Below the pieces are notes generated by a model. It did no database searches. It was not told the DNA's origin and was given only the letters and a program-made list of their open reading frames with translations. Position numbers and translations under genes: made by a program. Shown here piece after piece: positions 58,109 through 64,000 of a stretch of DNA of 64,000 nucleotides. The stretch lies in assembly GCF_963678635.1 (NCBI RefSeq), contig NC_087064.1, positions 8,095,671-8,159,670 of the forward strand, in the 5' to 3' direction. The first letter of the stretch is position 1; each line of letters begins with the position of its first letter. This stretch comes from Symsagittifera roscoffensis (taxonomy: Eukaryota > Xenacoelomorpha > Acoela > Convolutidae).

Positions 58109-61100
58109 ATGTGCGAAAAACCAGATATTTTTTCCGTTAATATTTTTAGCATAGGAAATCCAGCTAAATTACACTCACTTATCAAAAAATGCCAAGTTTT
58201 AAAAAAATTGCCCAGTTTCATTTTGTGCATTCAGGAAGCAAAAATGTCGAAACTTACAAATATACATTTGAGTTTACTGGATAAATATAATGTTTTATTC
58301 GATTTCATACCGGGCTCAAATAATTCTGGTGGTTTCTTAACGTTATGGTCATCAGACTTGAGTCCTGCAAAAAGAATTGCTTCAAGTACAGGTTTTCAAT
58401 AGTTAAAATTTGTCAAACTTGATTGGTTTGTTATCAACGTTTATGCGAACCCAATTTCATTCCGAGCAACTTTGAATTCCCTGAAATTAAGCATCAGATT
58501 TTTACCTAACAAATCGAAAATTATCATGATGGGTGACTTTAATGCGCTGAGTTATGATAATATTAACAGTTCTTCAATACTTAAGTTAAATGATGCACGT
58601 ATCAAACGATTTACCCAACTCAAAGAACAAATTCTTGACTGTTTTGGTTTTGTTAATTTTGCACTCAAGAATGATTTTTGTGATTATACACATTATGACA
58701 AACAACATAAAACTTTTGCACGCATAGATTATGTCTTCTTAAAATTTGAAACAGAGTATGATTCTATGCAAAGCATTCAAATATCAATATCTGATCATTT
58801 GCTCTTACACGTTTTTGTTAAGCCATCTAACTTGTATCAGCGCGGCCCTAGTTACTGGAAATTAAATGAAGAAATTTTAAACAACAACGCCAGCTTAATT
58901 CGTGAAGACCTAAAAAACTTTTACGAAAACGATTCACCAAGTAGTTACAAAAACTTTCAGCACAATTTTCGTGACCTTTTGAGGTTTATTCAAGAGAACA
59001 AAAAGCGTGTAGATCAGAAAGAACTTAATTTATTGAAGTATCACGAAAATGTTCTCAGAGATTGCATTCACAGCGGAAAAGGTCCCAACCCTAATTTGAT
59101 TGAAAAATATCATTTGGTGCTGGAACATCTTCAAAAAGTTTCCAAAGAAAAAGATTTTTCAGATTATCGAAAAATTCAGAAAACTCTCAGCTATACATTC
59201 GAGGGTGTTCCCAAATTTTGTAGTCAATGGACATCAAAGAACACAATCAACTCAATCAAGAGAATTCAAGTGGATCAGAACGTTTATCATACGGATGAAG
59301 ATATTCTTAATCAATTTCGAAAGTATTTTTCAAATATTTTTTCAAATAGTTCTACAACAGACTCCGATCAACTACTAAAGACATTTTTATCAAAAAATAA
59401 ACTCGAAAAAAATGAGAATGATGGCTATAATTACTTTAAAGAAGATGAAATTCACTTGGCTATAAACAAATTGAATTTGAAAAGCTCGCCTGGACCAGAC
59501 GGCCTTACTTCTAAGCTATACAAGACTTTCACGGATGAGTTTTGTTCAATTTTAGCTAAAGTTTTTAATCATTTTGTTCATGGTGGAAAACTTCCAAACA
59601 GTTTTTATTTAGCAATAATCAAATTGATCCCGAAATCTGAAAATGCCATAGCAGTACAAGATTTTCGCCCCATCAGCCTTATGAATACTGACGCGAAAAT
59701 CTTTGCCCATGTAGTCTGTAATCGAATTAAAAATGACCTTTGCAAAGTTGTAAAAAACTATCAGCACGCGTATTTGCCTGGAAGACAAATGCACACAGCA
59801 TTACGAAAATTGAAAAAAGCGATTACTCCAGAACGATTGGCTACCCGAGGTTCATGTGCTGTAAAATTAGACTTTTCTAAAGCATTTGACAGAGTTGACA
59901 GATCACTTCTCATCAAAATTTTGAAAGGGTTAAACCTTGGTGAGCTTTCAGTTAGAGCTATTGAAACTTTGTATTTAGACTCAAAAGCAGTAATTGAGAT
60001 AAATGGTTTTCTATCAACCAGCTTCAAAATTCATCGCGGTGTGAGACAAGGTTGCCCTCTTTCCGCATTTTTATTCATAGTTTTTATCGAACCCCTTCTT
60101 CAAGCAATTGAATCTACAGAAGCAATTGAAGGTTTCGGGATATTGTGCCCCAAACTAGTTTCATATGCAGACGACATAACTTGCCTTATCAAAATCCGAT
60201 GTATTGACAGGTTGTTTCGCTTAATCGATACATTTTGCAAACAAACTCAAATTATGATTAACATAAGTAAAAGCGAAGTGCTTTCCATACCTGATTTATC
60301 ACCCTATAGTACAGTCAAGGAAACAAAAATACTTGGTGTCTTGTTTTACACTTCCCAAAAAATTGAAAATATTGAATTATTGTTGAGTTCACAAATTCAA
60401 AAACATCGAGGGTTAATTTCACTAAGTAAATCTTTGAGGGCCAAATCATTAACACTGTCAGTTTATGTTCTCCCTAAGTTTTTTCATTTGGCTCGTCATA
60501 CTACAGTTAACTTGGATACTGTTAGTAAATGCCAAGAATTATTAAATACAGAATTGAAAAAAACAAGCAGACTCGACATAAGAAAAGAAGTTTTATATCA
60601 CCCCATCTTAGATGGTGGGATAGGCTTACCATGCCTACAACTTAAACTTTTTAGTATGAAAATTATCGATTTCTTTGCTTCTGATATGTCAGATCAAAAT
60701 AGTTTATTACCAACAGATTCAATTTTACCGAAAGAAATCAAAAATTTGTTGAGAAACACGAACATCTCTATTGAAATAAGTTCAAGTGATTTTGCAATAT
60801 TTTCAAACGGTACCAATAGCCGTTTAATTATAACAATACAGACAAAATCGCGAGATGTTTATTATTTCTGCTTACAAAACTGTAGTTTTCATCGAGCTGT
60901 GATTTTCCGCTTGGGTTTTGCAGCAAACCGTTACCTCTGTTCAGAAGAAGAATTGATTAAATTTACAGGCAAAGTTTGGAAAAATTCAATGCTTGATGTA
61001 TGGGAAAAAAACTTTCTTTATAAATTTGCATACGCTGTTTTTAAAGATCGAGAAAAGCGGTGGTTTTTATTTCTCGAGAATGCCCCTGAATGTTTCTATT

Positions 61101-61348
61101 GTAATTTAGAATGCGAAACATTCGAACACCTAATTTTCAGTTGTCCCTCGCTACAACCTTCAAGAAACATATTACAGATTAACAATTGGCGTGACGTTTT
61201 TGTATCAACCAACATTGCAAGATTTAAGTATGTTGTTTCGGTTATTCGTGGTGCATATTCAAAATTATCGACGTCCTGGAAAATCAACTTGCAAACATTT
61301 GTGTCATGGGAAGTATGGAAGATGAGAAATACAAATTTCTCCTTCTGA
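58109..61348 (+). pseudogene. L-5 ORF2 (EN-RT, 1079 codons), single internal stop
   Basis: From ATG to stop the frame is open except for one TAG at codon 98 (TTG to TAG near 58400). Endonuclease: Glu43 in CIQEAK, Asp143/Asn145 in GDFNA, SDH at 228-230. RT: FSKAFDRVD, GVRQGCPLSAF and YADD at 686-689. C-terminal knuckle: Cys995, Cys998, His1007, Cys1012. This is the best ORF2 in the window and serves as the reference for the lesions in the other copies. The endonuclease nicks target DNA and RT copies the RNA from the nick. Confidence 0.9.
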
Positions 61349-61388
61349 TCTAAACTATAAGGAAATGTAAGACTTCAGCAACAAACCA

Positions 61389-61403
61389 GGATACCCGGTA
61401 TCC
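61389..61403 (+). other. LINE 3'-UTR stem-loop, L-5
   Basis: Same GGATAC-CCG-GTATCC stem as in the other copies. Confidence 0.5.
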
Positions 61404-61628
61404 GGTAAAAGTAATGTCAATTGAACAAATATGATGTTATTTGTTGTACATTTTGATTATGAAACTCTTAACTAAACAAATTTAATTTACAATTTGAAAA
61501 AAAAAAAAAAAAAAAAAAAGATGTTTTTGCCTTCTGATTTCTACATTTTGAAAGAGAAAAATCCAATTTTTTTTTCAAGTATACCTCCGGGTGAAGGCTT
61601 TTTTGCCCCCATTGAGTAAAACCAAGTC

Positions 61629-63052
61629 ATGAGTCAACAACAACTGACGGAATCTCAGCTACCAATTACTCACGAAGTGCTGATCGAAACGGAGACAAAT
61701 TTCAGAAATGCGCTAACAGCAAACAAATCGACGACACAAACAAAACAAATCCAAATAATCAAAATCATCCCCCCATTCTCAAGAGTAATTGTAAGGTCAG
61801 CTGAAAATCTGGCGCAGGCATATCGAAGTTGTGCTTCCGATATACTTACACAATTCCCCACAAACAATTCCTTTATTCTCTTCGCCCCGTTGCTGTTTTT
61901 CACTGAACTGTTGTTCTTAACTGTAATTTGGTGCTGTTTTTTCAAAGCTGATGTATAATACTTGTATATTGTACATATTTGTAGTTTTAGTAGATTGTTT
62001 TCAGTTTTAAAAAAAAAATTATGAAAAAAAACAAATTCCCCACAACAATGCAACAGAAGATGACAATCTCAAAAACAATAACCGTGACGAAAGATGACCG
62101 CAAACTTCATACACTGACAGTTATTGCTCCCCCCGAAGCAGAGCAATTCATAACTAGCATCAAAAGCGAAGGAATCATTCTACTTAACAGGACGGTATTT
62201 CCCATGGGATGCTTTCCAAGATCTCATAGACCCAAGAACATTTACCCTAAACTAGCAAAAATCAAATTGTCGAACTTGCCTTATGTATGCAACGATATCG
62301 AAGCAAAATTAATTCTCCAATTGCCAGAAGACATAAATCATAGCCCCATAATCCAACGTGAGACCTGTATCGTAACTGAACCGGGTCAGTATGTTTACTC
62401 AGGAAGAGCAATATCAGAAGTTAAAATACAAAACGAAGAACAAGAGAAAAAGCTGAAGGACTGGTCTTATAAATCGAGAATGGATGGCTTCAAAATGTGG
62501 GAAGGTGTAGAAATCTTGTTTCACATACCTTCACTACATGAATGTCAAAAATGCAAGATGTCTGGACGCCAAGAAAAAGGTCATCACGATGATTGGTGCA
62601 ACATAGGGAACCAAATAACCAAAATCCAAATAGTCACTACCCACAAAAACTAAGCTCCAATAATGCCAGCGACGAGAAAAACGATGCCGAAACAACAAGC
62701 GATAACTTTTGTAATGGTACCGAAAATGAAGAAGATAAGAATGTTGAAGCACCACCATCTGGAGTTTTGATTGATGAATCTAAAACAAACAGTGCAGCTA
62801 CTCCAAGCGAAGAAAAACAAAAAGATGAGGTTCTCAACAATCAGGTCGTAGATTTTCATTCTTACTCTGCAAAAGAAAAAAAGACAATTTAAATATCGAA
62901 AATAACAAACGAAAATGTTCCTCTGACGGAAGAATGCCTACAAAAGAGAGCGTGAAACTTCACCAACCTCTTGGTCAGTTTTATCACGGAAGAAAGGGCC
63001 AAAAATGAAATCTAAAAATAACGGAGAAGACTTGGTTGGAGGGAAGTTTTAG
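61629..63052 (+). pseudogene. L-6 ORF1, split by insertion and frameshifts
   Basis: Same break pattern as L-4, plus one more lost A near 62622 (ACCAAAATCC against ACCAAAAATCC) just after the zinc knuckle. The knuckle residues remain. Confidence 0.85.
61864..62033 (+). mobile_element. 170-bp retroposed insertion with TSD (L-6)
   Basis: Same insertion as in L-4, between AATTCCCCACAA repeats at 61852-61863 and 62034-62045. The shared site shows common descent by duplication, not a second insertion. Confidence 0.75.
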
Positions 63053-63063
63053 CAAAAATTTCT

Positions 63064-64000
63064 ATGTGCGAAAAACCAGATATTTTTTCCGTTAATATTT
63101 TTAGCATAGGAAATCCAGCTAAATTACACTCACTTATCAAAAAATGCCAAGTTTTAAAAAAATCGCCCAGTTTCATTTTGTGCATTCAGGAAACAAAAAT
63201 ATCGAAACTTACAAATATACATTTGAGTTTACTGGATAAATATAATTTTTTATTCGATTTCATACCGGGCTCAAATAATTCTGGTGGTTTCTTAACGTTA
63301 TTGTCATCAAACTTGAGTCCTGCAAAAAGAATTGCTTCAAGTACAGGTTTTCAATTGTTAAGGTTTGTCAAACTTGATTGGTTTGTTATCAACGTTTATG
63401 CGAACCCAATTTCATTCCGAGCAACTTTGAACTCCCTAAAATTAAGCATCAGATTTTTACCTAACAAATCGAAAATTATCATGATGGGTGACTTTAATGC
63501 GCTGAGTTATGATAACATTAACAGTTCGTCAATACTTAAATTAAATGATGCACGTATCAAACGATTTACCCAACTCAAAGAACAAATTCTTGACTGTTTT
63601 GGTTTTGTTGATTTTGCACTCAAGAATGATTTTTGTGATTATACACATTATGACAAACAACATAAAACTTTTGCACGCATAGATTATGTTTTCATAAAAT
63701 TCGAAACAGAGTATGATTCTATGCAAAGCATTCAAATATCAATATCTGATCATTTGCTTTTACACGTTTTTGTTAAGCCATCTAACTTGTATTGGCGCGG
63801 CCCTAGTTACTGGAAATTAAATGAAGAAATTTTCAACAACAACGCCAGCTTAATTCGTGAAGACCTAAAAAACTTTTACGAAAATGAATCACCAAGCAGT
63901 TACGAAAACTTTAAGCACAATTTTCGTGACCTTCTGAGGTTTATTCAAGAGAACAAAAAGCGTGTAGATCAGAAAGAACTTAATTTATTGAAAATCACGA
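63064..64000 (+). pseudogene. L-6 ORF2, endonuclease part, runs off the window
   Basis: ATG start with the endonuclease motifs (CIQETK, GDFNAL, ISDHLLL). Open until the same one-base loss as in L-4 at the last bases of the window. Confidence 0.8.

Larger units (their letters stand above)
58069..61519 (+). mobile_element. L1/Tx1-like LINE copy L-5, 5'-truncated by the duplication junction
   Basis: It starts in the last codons of ORF1 (GAGAAGACTTGG), so it has no 5' UTR or ORF1. ORF2 is nearly intact. The 3' UTR has the stem-loop, and the A tail (61497-61519) is the longest in the array. Confidence 0.9.
58069..64000. repeat. 10-kb tandem duplication, unit 2 (runs off the window)
   Basis: Repeats 48063 onward, with L-5 matching L-3 and L-6 matching L-4, including the same 168-170-bp insertion and the same one-base loss at the window's last bases (TTGAAAATCACGA). 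About 4.1 kb of the unit is expected beyond the window. Confidence 0.85.
61520..64000 (+). mobile_element. L1/Tx1-like LINE copy L-6, partial at window end
   Basis: Begins GATGTTTTTGCC directly on the L-5 A tail. Shares the ORF1 insertion and lesions of L-4, so it is that copy's duplicate. It runs off the window in ORF2. Confidence 0.9.

Noticed and set aside
1-64000. CRISPR array or other bacterial defence system
   Set aside because: No regularly spaced short repeats, and introns, LINEs and animal genes show eukaryotic DNA.

Overview
The window is nuclear DNA of an animal, most likely an invertebrate. It is AT-rich and gene-poor, has short spliceosomal introns, carries bilaterian-type COASY and PARK7 (DJ-1) homologues, and is full of non-LTR retrotransposons, MITEs and retroposed fragments. 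I cannot place the phylum. Nothing suggests a prokaryote, plasmid or organelle.

Layout. 1-18664: a 17-kb tandem-duplication zone holding a FLYWCH zinc-finger relic, a SINE-like repeat with a tRNA-like core, a hAT-like MITE, one probable secreted-peptide gene (8124-8576, with a 5'-UTR intron), a Ty3/Gypsy fragment with its 3' LTR, and a decayed PHD/2A/EN/RT LINE. 18665-21006: no recognised gene. 21007-33250: two nearly identical 6.12-kb tandem units, each with a two-exon gene (gene A, minus strand); the neighbouring gene B (minus) is whole only in the second unit. 33849-38007: COASY and PARK7, both minus strand. 38008-64000: a head-to-tail array of six copies or part-copies (L-1 to L-6) of one L1/Tx1-like LINE, interrupted at 54400-58067 by a broken second copy of COASY plus the 3' part of PARK7.

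Most of the structure is explained by four head-to-tail tandem duplications with periods of about 17.0, 6.12, 20.55 and 10.0 kb. Their junctions lie at 1649/1650, 27127/27130, about 54392/54400 and 58067/58069. The 10-kb duplication is nested across the 20.5-kb junction. Two junctions fuse host gene sequence to LINE sequence, and this is what truncates PARK7 in its second copy.

Host genes. PARK7 looks intact. COASY exists twice but neither copy reads through: the first has a single-base frameshift in the kinase domain, and the second has lost its N-terminus and its adenylyltransferase HxGH motif but has the correct frame where the first is broken. Genes A and B are unrecognised, probably nuclear (A) and coiled-coil (B) proteins. 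The transposable elements are nearly all broken; L-5 ORF2 is the closest to intact, with one stop codon.
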